A stretch of DNA of 64,000 nt from Mesorhizobium temperatum (GCF_002284575.1 NZ_NPKJ01000066.1:213513-277512); one strand, 5' to 3'. Shown: positions 55,204-63,691, counted from the stretch's first letter. The notes: a model not told the origin generated them from the letters alone. Made by a program: numbers and translations.

Positions 55204-55829
55204 GACCGCGGGTGATACTTGCGGACGACCATGTGATGGTTGCTGAAGCACTTGGCCGGTTGATCGATGAGGTCGCCGACCTCGTTGGACAAGCCGCCGA
55301 TGGGCAGCAACTCGTCGAGCAAGCGCGGCTTCTCAAGCCTGACATCATTGTTTCGGATATTACCATGCCGGTGATGAGTGGTTTGGACGCCCTGCGTCAG
55401 CTCAAGTCAGAGCACTCCAGCGCGCGCTTCATATTCTTGACAGTCCACACCGAGGCGAGCGTTGCCGCGGAAGCCATGCGCGCCGGGGCATGCGGATATC
55501 TTCTGAAGGCGGCGGCGGGCGAAGAACTGCTCGAAGCCATCCGCGCCGTCATGGCCGGCCGCATATATCTGACACCGCATATCGCCGGGGATGTCTTGCG
55601 GACGATTTCCCGGTCTGCGGATCGACAAGAGCACCACCTCACCGGCCGCCAAAGGGAAATCCTGCGACTGGTCGCACAAGGCAAGCGCATGAAAGAGATT
55701 GCGGCTGACTTGAAGATTTCCGTGCGCACCGTCGAGGATCACAAATCCCAATTGCTGCACGTCCTCGGCGTCAAGAGCACGGCTGATCTGATCAGATTTG
55801 CCGTGAAGCAGGGGCTCATTTCCGACTAA
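55200..55829 (+). CDS. NarL/FixJ-type response regulator
   Basis: A 209-residue regulator. The receiver has the acidic pair at 9-10 (VILADDH), phosphorylated Asp53 (IIVSDITMP) and Lys in YLLKAAAG. The LuxR-type helix-turn-helix at the end is LTGRQREILRLVAQGKRMKE followed by IAADLKISVRTVEDH. The start is a TTG at 55200 overlapping the kinase stop, with GAGAGGGG just before it. It is surely the partner of the kinase encoded upstream; targets are unknown. Confidence 0.9.
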   Translation: MRPRVILADDHVMVAEALGRLIDEVADLVGQAADGQQLVEQARLLKPDIIVSDITMPVMSGLDALRQLKSEHSSARFIFLTVHTEASVAAEAMRAGACGYLLKAAAGEELLEAIRAVMAGRIYLTPHIAGDVLRTISRSADRQEHHLTGRQREILRLVAQGKRMKEIAADLKISVRTVEDHKSQLLHVLGVKSTADLIRFAVKQGLISD

Positions 55830-55832
55830 TCT

Positions 55833-55943
55833 GATTTCCGGGCTCTTCCCGAACCCTGAACCCAGCGATTTCCAGGCCCTCTGACCCCGTGATTTCCGGC
55901 CCGTCAACCCCGGGATTTCCACGCCTTGGCCACCGGGGTTTCC
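55833..55943. repeat. Imperfect tandem repeat between two response regulator genes
   Basis: The core GATTTCC recurs at 55833, 55867, 55891 and 55914, with a variant GGTTTCC at 55937. The last four units are 23-24 bases apart and share a GGCC...CCCCG body, for example GATTTCCGGCCCGTCAACCC. It fills most of the 191-base gap and has no long open frame. It could be a transcript-ending or protein-binding array, or simple slippage. Confidence 0.65.
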
Positions 55944-56020
55944 CCGATGTGCCGGCCTGGCTGCGGCCGTAGCATCCAACCAGTGGCACCAGGCCCGATA
56001 CTCAAGCCGAGAGAGCTCAC

Positions 56021-56428
56021 TTGGCACGCAAACGTCTCGTACTCGCCGAGGATCATACTGAAATGGCTGACCACCTACGATCCCTGCTTGGCGACTATGA
56101 CGTCGACATCGTGTCGGATGGACAGGGATTGATTGCGGCAGTGAATGCAAACGTGCCCGACATCATTATTTCCGACATCGCGATGCCAGGCATCAGCGGG
56201 CTGACGGCAGCACGCGACATCCGCGCCGTGCATCCGAACGCCCGCATCATCTTCGTGTCGGTTCGAGATGAGCCGGCCATTATCAGAAAAGCAATCGACG
56301 ATGGGGCTGCCGGATACGTCGTGAAGTCCGATGCGGGCGACGAACTGCTTGACGCTGTCCAAACGGTTCTTGGCGGCGGCCAATACGTTTCCTCGTCTGC
56401 ACGTGCTGCACTGAAGGGTGGACCTTGA
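56021..56428 (+). CDS. Single-domain response regulator (receiver only)
   Basis: A 135-residue protein consisting of one receiver domain: acidic pair LAEDH (10-11), phosphorylated Asp52 in IIISDIAMP, a conserved Ser in FVSVRDE and Lys in YVVKSDAG. There is no output domain. It starts with TTG at 56021, with GAGAG upstream. It may modulate the kinase at 53341, act as a phosphate sink, or be a NarL-type regulator that has lost its DNA-binding end. Confidence 0.8.
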   Translation: MARKRLVLAEDHTEMADHLRSLLGDYDVDIVSDGQGLIAAVNANVPDIIISDIAMPGISGLTAARDIRAVHPNARIIFVSVRDEPAIIRKAIDDGAAGYVVKSDAGDELLDAVQTVLGGGQYVSSSARAALKGGP

Positions 56429-56520
56429 GTTTAACCAGCAAGCCAGGTTCGCGATGAAGCTTGCCCGGTCTGCCCGCAAGGTCTTGCAAATTAAAATACA
56501 TCTCAACGGAGGAACCTCTG

Positions 56521-57327
56521 ATGAACCGAGCAACCCGGAAATCATTCGCACGCGCCGCCACTGCGGCATCCGCTGTGGCGCTGGTCCTGACGATCGGCCT
56601 GGGAGCTCCGACCACACTGGCCGATGAAGCGGAGGCCAAGACCCTTCTCAAGGCGATGTCCGACTATCTCGCCGCGCAGAAAACCATTTCGTTTGGATAC
56701 GACACGAATCTCGAGATCGTCACCAAGGACCACCAGAAGCTCCTGCTGGCGAGTTCGGGCGCAGTCGACCTCAGCCGCCCCGACAAGTTCCGCGCCACCC
56801 GCTCCGGCGGCTTTGCCGAGGTCGAGATGGTTTTCGACGGAAAGACGGTGACGCTGGTCCGCAAGGACGCCAACCTCTACGGCCAGGTCGACATCCCCGG
56901 CAATGTCGACAATCTGGTCGACGAGTTGAGGAACAAATATCAGCGGCCGGTTCCAGGCGCCGATCTTCTGTTGTCCAACGTCTATGACGAACTGATGCGC
57001 GACGTCATCGACATCAAGGATCTCGGTAGCGGCATTATCGGCGGCACCGAATGCGATCATCTGGCGTTTCGGACCAGCGAGGTCGATTGGCAGATATGGA
57101 TCGCACAAGGCGAGCATCCCTATCCCTGCCGCTACGTGATCACGTCCAAAGGGGTGGACCAGGGCCCGCAGTACAGCGTTCAGATCAGCGGCTGGAAGAC
57201 AGGTGATCAGGCGGTCCCAGGCGACTTTGCCTTCAAGGCGCCGACCGACTCCAAGAAGGTCGATGTGAAGGAGCTTACCGACACCGATGAACTGCCCTCG
57301 GAGTTTGCCATAGGAGGTGGCCAATGA
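56521..57327 (+). CDS. DUF2092-family exported protein (second copy)
   Basis: A 268-residue paralogue of the protein at 45946. The signal peptide is AAASAVALVLTIGLGAPTTLAD-like at the start; the mature part includes LLKAMSDYLAAQKTISFGYD, ATRSGGFAEVEMVFDGKTV, GTECDHLAFRTSEVDWQIW and ISGWKTGDQA. The ATG at 56521 has a GGAGG ribosome site. The stop overlaps the next small gene (ATGA at 57324-57327), the same arrangement as the first pair. Confidence 0.85.
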   Translation: MNRATRKSFARAATAASAVALVLTIGLGAPTTLADEAEAKTLLKAMSDYLAAQKTISFGYDTNLEIVTKDHQKLLLASSGAVDLSRPDKFRATRSGGFAEVEMVFDGKTVTLVRKDANLYGQVDIPGNVDNLVDELRNKYQRPVPGADLLLSNVYDELMRDVIDIKDLGSGIIGGTECDHLAFRTSEVDWQIWIAQGEHPYPCRYVITSKGVDQGPQYSVQISGWKTGDQAVPGDFAFKAPTDSKKVDVKELTDTDELPSEFAIGGGQ

Positions 57328-57533
57328 CCACGATGAAGAGACTGAGAATCATACTGCTGGCTGGAGCCATCGGCTTCATCGGACTCGAAACCTTTGAGCG
57401 GCCTTCGCTCCCTGGTGTCTCCGGCATCATTTCCACGGCCGAGGCCAGGGTCGGGCGCCCGCGCACGCCTGTGAGCGTCGCCGGCGTAGCGCGGCGTACG
57501 GTTCGTCGCTGCGTGGCCGGGGCTTACTGCTAA
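57324..57533 (+). CDS. Small exported protein paired with DUF2092 (short copy)
   Basis: A 69-residue version of the protein at 46749. It shares the hydrophobic start (RIILLAGAIGFIGLETFE) and the core ARVGRPRTPVSVAGVARRTV, but stops at CVAGAYC. The first copy goes on for 40 more residues with the TYYQ tail. It may be truncated or a natural short form. Confidence 0.65.
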   Translation: MTTMKRLRIILLAGAIGFIGLETFERPSLPGVSGIISTAEARVGRPRTPVSVAGVARRTVRRCVAGAYC

Positions 57534-57559
57534 GTTCAGCAAGCGATGGTTCGGCTTGG

Positions 57560-57650
57560 ACGGGTTCACGCTGCGCCTTCAAGGCATTCCTTAGGCGCAG
57601 TTCGACAAGACGTGGGCGGCTTTGTGTCGAGCTCGTAAAGCGAAGGCCGA
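57560..57650 (+). pseudogene. 3'-end ghost of a DUF1254/DUF1214 gene
   Basis: The frame reads GFTLRLQGIP, a stop, then AQFDKTW. DUF1214 proteins typically end in LRLYGP...FDKTWKLPDVELV. Only this tail survives, just before the intact DUF1254 gene at 57674. Part of it belongs to the 100-base repeat at 57601. Confidence 0.55.
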
Positions 57651-57700
57651 CATGTGACCCTAGGGAGGAAACCATGAAAACAAAAATCGCGTCGGTCGTT
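57601..57700. repeat. 100-base direct repeat, copy A (leader of the DUF1254 gene at 57674)
   Basis: This matches 59223-59324 closely: TTCGACAAGAC, GGCGGCTTTGTG, GCGAAGGCCGACATG, then the ribosome site, ATG and the first nine codons (MKTKxASVV). Both intact DUF1254 genes therefore begin with the same leader, consistent with tandem duplication. Confidence 0.75.
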
Positions 57701-59158
57701 GCAACGCTCGCGTTAATTTCCGTTTCTAGCCTCTCGGCGCAGGAGGCGACCCGCCCAACCATCGCCAAAGAGAACATCGCGAACATCACGGAACCCTTGG
57801 GCGGCAAGCCAAGCGCGGGCGCCAAGCCGTCGGTGGCGGACCTCGCCTATCAAGTCGCCTATCAGCGTGCCTTCGAGGCTGTGATCTGGTCGATCCCGGC
57901 CGTGGGAGCCTACGGCTTCCATCGGGGCGCGATGGATATCGGCGCCAAGGACAACACCATCCTTGCCTGGTCGCAGCCCGCAAAGCCGAACGCTGAACTC
58001 CTGACTGCGAACAACCAGTCGCCTTACATCCTTTCACAGACCGATCTGCGTAAGGGGGCGGTGGTCATAGAAGTTCCGGCGGCAACCGAAAAGGCCAGTC
58101 TCTATGGGCAGATCGTGGATCATTGGCAGATCACTATCGCCGATGTCGGGCCCTCCGGCCTCGACCAAGGCAAGGGCGGGAGGTTTCTGCTCACGCCGCC
58201 AGGATACAACGGCCCGGTGCCCGCCGGGCACATCGAGGTGAAGAGCCCGAGCTATCGGATCTGCTTCGCTATTCGCTCGGTGAAGAGCGCGAACGCCACC
58301 ACGGAGGACGCTTACGCCTACGCCAAGACGTTCAAGATGTATTATCTCGATGATCCAAAGCCTACCCAGTTCATCGACCCTACGGACATTCGCTTTTCAA
58401 CGCTGCCGTTCTACGACGAACGCTATTTCGAGGATCTATACGCCATCGTCAGCGTCGAGAACCCCAATCCCCGCGACAAGGTGATGATAGGCATGCTCGC
58501 CACACTCGGTATCGAGAAGGGCAAGCCCTACAAACCGAACGCCAAAACCAAGCAGGCGATGCGGCAGGGTGCAATCGACGCCTACTTCTATCTTTTGCAG
58601 CGCTTCATTCACCCCGATGCATCGAAGATCTGGTGGCAGGGCAAACACTGGTACGACGGTCTGTTCTCGGATGCCAACCGTGAATTCCGTTGGGAGACGG
58701 ACGCGATGATCGAGCTCGATAACCGCGCCGATCGTTACTTCAGCGCGGTGAATTTCCCCCGGAAATTGCCGAAGTTGCCGGCGACACAGTATCTGTTCGC
58801 GCTGGCCGACAAGGACGGTAACGAATTGCAGGCCGGCGCAACGTACTCGTTCGTCATGCCCGCCAGAGTGCCGGTCAAGCAGTTCTGGTCATTGATCATC
58901 TATGACCTGGAAACATTCGCCTTCATCTATAACCCGCAACAACGGCCCGGACTATCTTCCTTCGACCTGCCGAAAATGAAGAAGAACGCGGACGGAAGTA
59001 CCACCCTCTACTTCGGGCCGAAACCGCCCGACGGACTGGAAAGCAACTGGATCCCGACCGCCGGCAAGCGGCCACTCCCTACCGTCCGAATCTACGGCGG
59101 CACGGAGGAGTTCTGGGACAGGTCCTGGCAAATGCCGGACGTGGAGCTGGTGAAATGA
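57674..59158 (+). CDS. DUF1254/DUF1214-family exported protein
   Basis: A 494-residue protein with a signal peptide (ASVVATLALISVSSLSAQ). The DUF1254 part shows YQRAFEAVIWSIPAVGAYGF, TDLRKGAVVIEVPAATEKAS and LLTPPGYNGPVPAGHIEVKS. The C-terminal DUF1214 part has FWSLIIYDLETFAFI, DGSTTLYFGPKPP and a tail SWQMPDVELVK. The family is envelope-located and of unknown function. The ATG has GGGAGG eight bases upstream. It is followed by a second relative at 59298. Confidence 0.85.
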   Translation: MKTKIASVVATLALISVSSLSAQEATRPTIAKENIANITEPLGGKPSAGAKPSVADLAYQVAYQRAFEAVIWSIPAVGAYGFHRGAMDIGAKDNTILAWSQPAKPNAELLTANNQSPYILSQTDLRKGAVVIEVPAATEKASLYGQIVDHWQITIADVGPSGLDQGKGGRFLLTPPGYNGPVPAGHIEVKSPSYRICFAIRSVKSANATTEDAYAYAKTFKMYYLDDPKPTQFIDPTDIRFSTLPFYDERYFEDLYAIVSVENPNPRDKVMIGMLATLGIEKGKPYKPNAKTKQAMRQGAIDAYFYLLQRFIHPDASKIWWQGKHWYDGLFSDANREFRWETDAMIELDNRADRYFSAVNFPRKLPKLPATQYLFALADKDGNELQAGATYSFVMPARVPVKQFWSLIIYDLETFAFIYNPQQRPGLSSFDLPKMKKNADGSTTLYFGPKPPDGLESNWIPTAGKRPLPTVRIYGGTEEFWDRSWQMPDVELVK

Positions 59159-59171
59159 TCGTGCAGGCGAA

Positions 59172-59265
59172 CGACACGAATACGCGGTCATCCTGCGTCT
59201 CTACGGCGCGCCGGAGCCGCGGTTCGACAAGACATGGCGGCTTTGTGAGGTCGAGTTCGTAAGGC
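59172..59265 (+). pseudogene. 3'-end ghost of a DUF1254/DUF1214 gene
   Basis: The frame gives VILRLYGAPEPRFDKTW then CEVEFVRRR, the typical end of a DUF1214 domain (LRLYGP...TW...E-VE-VR). There is no upstream part, so it is the tail of a lost copy between the two intact genes. Its second half lies in the 59223 repeat. Confidence 0.65.
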
Positions 59266-59324
59266 GAAGGCCGACATGCGACGCTTGGGAGAAAACCATG
59301 AAAACCAAATTCGCATCAGTCGTT
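59223..59324. repeat. 100-base direct repeat, copy B (leader of the DUF1254 gene at 59298)
   Basis: This is the second copy of the leader at 57601-57700, including the end of the ghost gene, the ribosome site and the start of the signal peptide. The differences are scattered single bases plus one or two short indels. Confidence 0.75.
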
Positions 59325-60719
59325 GGTGGAGCGCTGGCGTTCATGTTTGTCGCGGGCGTATCCGCGCAGGAAGCGGCCGGCAAGACCGACTGGCGCGAGC
59401 AGTACGCTTACACGCTCGGCGTACAGGCTTACGTCTTCGGCTTTCCTTACGTGTATTTGCCAAGCCTGCGGGCGGATTGGGTCACCCGGCCGAAGGCGGC
59501 TAACGATATAACGCCGTATGCGCCCATCAATCATTTCAGCCATGTGCGAACGCTGGCAGACGCTTCCTATCGGGGCGGCGGTTCACCCAACCAGGACACG
59601 CTTTACTCCACAGCTTGGCTCCACGTCGGCAAGGAGCCGGTGATCCTCTCGCACCCGGACATGGGGGACCGCTACTTTTCGTTCGAATTGGCGGGCATAG
59701 ATTCGGACAACTTCGCCTATGTTGGTAAACGCACTACCGGCGGCAAGGCCGGAAGCTTTGCCATCGTCGGCCCCGGCTGGAAGGGTGCCCTCCCCGCCGG
59801 AGTGAAGCCGTTGCCCGCGTCGCTGACACCGTCTGTGCTGATCTTTGCCCGCACGCTGATCGACGGCCCGGCCGATGCGAGGACCGTCAATGCGCTGCAG
59901 GATCAATACACGCTGATCCCGCTCAGCCTGTGGGGCAAGAAGGACGCAGTGCTGCCGGCAAGCCGCGACGTCTGGAAACCCTTCGATTCAAAAACCGATC
60001 CACTCGCCGAGTGGCGGACCATGAATAGGGCAATGACGGAGAACCCTCCTGAAGCGCGCCTCGCCAAGTTGGTCGAACTGTTCGCGAAGGTGGGCGTGGG
60101 TCCTCGGCAGGACCTCGATAAGATGGACGAGGCGACCAAGCTCGGGCTCGCGCGCGCCGCGGTCGATGGCCGACAGTTAATCAAAGCCGCCATCGACTCG
60201 GGCCAGCTCGGCAGGCAGGTCAACAACTGGAACATTCCGCCGCGCACATTAGGACGCGCAGGGCTCGTCGACGATTTTCTGCTGCGTGCCTCGATACAAG
60301 CCATGGGTGGCATCATCTCCAATGAACTGGAGGAGACCGTCTACTACAACACGACCAAGGACGGCGCAGGACAGGCCTTCGATGGCGCGAAGAAATATAC
60401 ACTTCGGTTCGCTCCTGGCCAGCTTCCGAAGGTCAACGCGTTCTGGTCGCTCACGATGTATGACCCGACGTTCAACTTCACGGACAACCCTCTCAATCGC
60501 TATTCACTAGGCGATCGCACCAAAGGCTTGAAGAAGGACGCCGACGGCGGCTTGACCCTATACATCCAGCGCAACTCGCCAGGAAAAGACAACGAGTCCA
60601 ACTGGTTGCCCAGTACCCAGAGCGGCGCATTTTTTCTGATCCTGCGGACCTACATGCCCGGCCCCGAGATCGTCGAGCAGAAGTGGGCCCCTCCTCCGGT
60701 AACTGAATTGGTGAGGTGA
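59298..60719 (+). CDS. DUF1254/DUF1214-family exported protein
   Basis: A 473-residue relative of the gene at 57674. A signal peptide (FASVVGGALAFMFVAGVSAQ) is followed by the DUF1254 pattern VQAYVFGFPYVYLPSLRADW, GSPNQDTLYSTAWLHVGKEP and PDMGDRYFSFELAG. The DUF1214 pattern follows: AFWSLTMYDPTFNFTDNPLN, YSLGDRTKGLKKDADG, SNWLPSTQSGAFFLILRTY. It is the form common in proteobacteria and is probably periplasmic. Its leader duplicates that of the previous gene. Confidence 0.88.
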   Translation: MKTKFASVVGGALAFMFVAGVSAQEAAGKTDWREQYAYTLGVQAYVFGFPYVYLPSLRADWVTRPKAANDITPYAPINHFSHVRTLADASYRGGGSPNQDTLYSTAWLHVGKEPVILSHPDMGDRYFSFELAGIDSDNFAYVGKRTTGGKAGSFAIVGPGWKGALPAGVKPLPASLTPSVLIFARTLIDGPADARTVNALQDQYTLIPLSLWGKKDAVLPASRDVWKPFDSKTDPLAEWRTMNRAMTENPPEARLAKLVELFAKVGVGPRQDLDKMDEATKLGLARAAVDGRQLIKAAIDSGQLGRQVNNWNIPPRTLGRAGLVDDFLLRASIQAMGGIISNELEETVYYNTTKDGAGQAFDGAKKYTLRFAPGQLPKVNAFWSLTMYDPTFNFTDNPLNRYSLGDRTKGLKKDADGGLTLYIQRNSPGKDNESNWLPSTQSGAFFLILRTYMPGPEIVEQKWAPPPVTELVR

Positions 60720-60821
60720 TTTTATGCGTCCCGGGCCGACTGTCCCGCGCTGCCTCATGTCGCCGAACTCGATGAATGTGGTGCCAACTACAAGCAAACG
60801 TGATTCAGAAGGGAGCACATC

Positions 60822-62291
60822 ATGACTCAGCGATCCGTGAGTCGCCGCGATGTATTTAAGACAGCGGGTCTGGCTGGAGCCGCGGCTCTAACAACCAGTG
60901 CCGTATCGTCGGCGCAGGCGGCTGAGGAGACGCCACTCGCAATCCAGGCAAAGAATCCTTACGGCGGCGTGCCAAGCGGCGGAATTACCCTTCCACCCTA
61001 CTATCGGCCGACGCCGAGCCTGGTGAGCAACAACGTCTACTACCCGGGCCAGGAACAGCTCGGACCCGACGAGATGCGGATTTCCTTCATCGGCAGCACG
61101 CCGATCCCGGTCACCCGTGCACAGGCTGGCACCTGCATCATGGTCGAGCTCGGAAACGGCAAGCGGTTCTTTTTTGACTTTGGCTCCGGCTGCGTGCGCA
61201 ACATCATCGCGATGGCGGTCCCGTTGTCGGTGGTCAACGACATCTTCTTCACCCATCTCCATGTCGATCATTACGCCGATCTTCCGTACCTCTTCGCCTT
61301 CGCCCCGTGGATGGGGCGCTGGAAGCCGCTGCGCGTGCATGGGCCGTCGGGCCGCACGCCAAAGGACGGCATCAAGACGATGATCGAGGGCATGAAGATG
61401 ATGACACATTGGCACACAGACTCCTTCAACGCCTGCCCGATCGGTGACGGCTATGAGGTCGAGGTCAACGAGTTCGATTTTCGTGACGACAATGGCGTCT
61501 GTTACGACAAAGACGGCGTGACCGTCCGCCACTGGCGGCGGTCGCACACCAAGGATGGCGCCTCGGCCTACCGGCTCGACTGGAATGGGCTGTCGTTCGT
61601 CTGGACCGGCGACGGGCGGCCCGACGAACGCTCGCTGGAATTGGCCAAGGGGGTGGACGTGTTCGTCACCGAGGTGCAGCCGGACACGGCCAACCTCCAG
61701 GCGATGAAAATGGGCATGCCGTCCGTCATCATGAGCACGACAATCGACCAGGCTCACAGCCCACATTACGCGGTCGGCTACATGTTCGACAAGATCCAGC
61801 CGCGTCTCGCGATGGTCACGCATACGGCTTACGACGAGGAGCTGATCCCGGAGATCACGGCCGGGATTCGCGTTCATTACAGTGGATTGTTCCAGTTCGG
61901 CGCGCCCGACGTCGTGGTCGTCAACGTCACCAAGGATGCAATATGGACGCGCAAGGCAGCAATCCCCGATGCCGGCAACATGGCGCGCCCGAGCCCCGCA
62001 GAGGCCGTCGAACTGTTCGGCCTTACCCCGGCAAACCTGAAGGTCACATTTCCAAATCCCCGTAATCCGCTCGCAGACCAATTGGAGGCGGAAATTCTCA
62101 ACGGCGACATCGACCCGAAGAAGTATTACCCACCGGACGTGTATCGCGAACCGAAGAAGGATTACCCGAGGGACTACACCATCGATGTCCGCGAAATAGC
62201 TCTCGTGAAGGCAAAGAAGGCCCAGACCAAGCTCGCGGAAAAGGCTGCCCAGATCCAGGCCGTCATCGACGCTATTGAATCGGCTAAGTAG
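60822..62291 (+). CDS. Tat-exported metallo-beta-lactamase-fold hydrolase
   Basis: A 489-residue protein. A twin-arginine leader (SRRDVFKTAGLAGAAALTTS) with cleavage near AQA precedes the enzyme. The metal motif is H145-L-H147-V-D149-H150 in FFTHLHVDHYADL, with further ligands near YRLDWNGLSFVWTGDGRPDE and VTHTAYDEELIPE. The Tat route suggests that the metal (zinc or similar) is loaded in the cytoplasm before export. A CobW-type metallochaperone gene starts next to its stop, which fits that need. The ATG at 60822 has GGGAG upstream. Confidence 0.85.
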   Translation: MTQRSVSRRDVFKTAGLAGAAALTTSAVSSAQAAEETPLAIQAKNPYGGVPSGGITLPPYYRPTPSLVSNNVYYPGQEQLGPDEMRISFIGSTPIPVTRAQAGTCIMVELGNGKRFFFDFGSGCVRNIIAMAVPLSVVNDIFFTHLHVDHYADLPYLFAFAPWMGRWKPLRVHGPSGRTPKDGIKTMIEGMKMMTHWHTDSFNACPIGDGYEVEVNEFDFRDDNGVCYDKDGVTVRHWRRSHTKDGASAYRLDWNGLSFVWTGDGRPDERSLELAKGVDVFVTEVQPDTANLQAMKMGMPSVIMSTTIDQAHSPHYAVGYMFDKIQPRLAMVTHTAYDEELIPEITAGIRVHYSGLFQFGAPDVVVVNVTKDAIWTRKAAIPDAGNMARPSPAEAVELFGLTPANLKVTFPNPRNPLADQLEAEILNGDIDPKKYYPPDVYREPKKDYPRDYTIDVREIALVKAKKAQTKLAEKAAQIQAVIDAIESAK

Positions 62292-62299
62292 TGCTGGCC

Positions 62300-63391
62300 A
62301 TGGATCACGATATCACCCTCACGCCTGGCGATTCGGAAACGGGGTCGTTCTTGGCGCCCGTCCAGCAATCCGACATGCAAGCGGTGCCGTTGACCGTCCT
62401 CACCGGATTCCTCGGCGCGGGCAAGACGACGCTGCTCAATCGCATTCTTGCGGGCGATCACGGCCTTCGCGTCGCGGTGTTGGTGAACGACTTCGGTTCG
62501 ATCAACATCGACGCAGAACTCGTCGTCGGAATTGAAAGCGATGGTGACATAATCAATCTCGCCAATGGCTGTGTCTGCTGCAACATCCGCGACGATCTGG
62601 TCGCTGCGGTGACGCAGGTCATGGCTCGTCCCGAGCAGCCCGAATACATTCTGCTGGAGGCCAGTGGAGTGGCCGACCCGTCTGGCATCGCTCTCACTTT
62701 CATGAACGAAGACATGCGGGACCGCATCAGGCTGGACAGCATTATGTGCGTCGTGGACGCGGAGCAGATATTTGCTGCACCCGAGATGATGGAACTGAAG
62801 CTTCGCCAAGTGGCGTTCGCGGACATGCTCATCCTTAACAAGGTCGATCTTGTTTCCCGGGAGGAGATCGAGCGGATCAAGGGTTGGCTCGACGACCGGT
62901 TCCATCGCTATCGGCTCGTCGAGGCATATGCCGGAAATGTGCCTCTGGAAATTCTGTTGTCGGTGGGCCGGTTCGATCCCACCCGACTCAATGGAAGGCC
63001 TGTAGAATACGAGCCCAATCACTCTCAGGACTGTGATGATCCCCATTGTGACCGTCACGTTCATGACCGTTGGCACGATCACTCGCAGGTTTTCGAAACG
63101 TGGAGCTACGAAGCGGAGGAGCCTCTTTCCCTGGACGCGCTGCGGGAAACGGCGCGCAACCTCCCGGCCGGCGTTTACCGGTGCAAAGGGGTGGTTCATT
63201 GCGCTGAAGAACCGGGACGACGGCTCATCCTTCAGGTCGTAGGCAAGCGAGTTGATATCTCAGTTGGGGATGAATGGCATGGCCGAGAACCACGGACCCG
63301 GATAATCGCCATCGGCACACATGATGCAGTAGATGGGAATGCGCTGCGCGAGGCTTTTGACGGATGCCATGAACGGAGATCACGACCATGA
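62300..63391 (+). CDS. CobW/ZNG1-family metal-chaperone GTPase
   Basis: A 363-residue GTPase of the COG0523 family. Walker A GFLGAGKT is at 36-43, the metal-binding CxCC at 91-94 (GCVCC), Walker B-like ILLEASGVADP, and the guanine motif NKVD. A His/Asp-rich stretch (CDDPHCDRHVHDRWHDHSQ) sits between the G domain and the CobW C-terminal domain. Such proteins insert zinc or cobalt into client enzymes. The likely client is the metallohydrolase encoded nine bases upstream. GTG 62291 is also possible; the ATG at 62300 is preferred. Confidence 0.88.
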   Translation: MDHDITLTPGDSETGSFLAPVQQSDMQAVPLTVLTGFLGAGKTTLLNRILAGDHGLRVAVLVNDFGSINIDAELVVGIESDGDIINLANGCVCCNIRDDLVAAVTQVMARPEQPEYILLEASGVADPSGIALTFMNEDMRDRIRLDSIMCVVDAEQIFAAPEMMELKLRQVAFADMLILNKVDLVSREEIERIKGWLDDRFHRYRLVEAYAGNVPLEILLSVGRFDPTRLNGRPVEYEPNHSQDCDDPHCDRHVHDRWHDHSQVFETWSYEAEEPLSLDALRETARNLPAGVYRCKGVVHCAEEPGRRLILQVVGKRVDISVGDEWHGREPRTRIIAIGTHDAVDGNALREAFDGCHERRSRP

Positions 63392-63540
63392 ATGCCAACC
63401 ACAGAGTTCAACTCGTCACAGTGGGATTTGTGAGCGCGCTGACGTTCACACTCGCCTACGCAGACACGCCGCCGAAGATGAAGATGAGCACCGACATCCC
63501 GGCGCAAATCACCACGCCCGATTCGGTTGAGACGCGCATC
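63388..63540 (+). pseudogene. N-terminal fragment of a DUF1254 gene
   Basis: From ATG 63388 (overlapping the CobW stop) the frame encodes a signal peptide (LVTVGFVSALTFTLAYAD) and STDIPAQITTPDSVETRIG, the usual head of a DUF1254 protein. After that the match is lost and the frame ends by 63570. Only about 10 percent of the gene remains, so this is a stump. Confidence 0.65.
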
Positions 63541-63606
63541 GGTTGCCGCGAGCTTGTCCTATCGCGTTGAGACCCGGTTTTTGTTCTCGTGCGGGTAAAC
63601 GCATGC

Positions 63607-63624
63607 CCACGTAACTTACGTCCC
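63607..63624 (+). promoter_or_regulatory. Palindromic motif, copy 4
   Basis: CCACGTAACTTACGTCCC holds the most symmetric copy: ACGTAACTTACGT is palindromic over 13 bases apart from the centre. It precedes the small-protein ghost and lies 186 bases before the hydrolase gene at the right edge. Confidence 0.5.
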
Positions 63625-63639
63625 GCTGCCAGCTTTTTG

Positions 63640-63691
63640 CAAATACAGTGGGACGGCACCTACTACCAATGTCGTCGTCTACGTCGGCTGA
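63640..63691 (+). pseudogene. 3'-end ghost of the small protein paired with DUF2092
   Basis: The bases CAGTGGGACGGCACCTACTA, then GTCGTCGTCTACGTCGGCTG, match the end of the gene at 46749, which encodes TVWQCGGTYYQ...YVVIYVN, with an internal deletion of about 18 bases. No start is present. It shows that another copy of the DUF2092 partner once stood here. Confidence 0.55.

Noticed and set aside
55830..56020. Possible CRISPR array between the response regulator genes
   Set aside because: The units are 23-24 bases long with no unique spacers between conserved repeats and no cas genes are near, so it is a plain tandem repeat.
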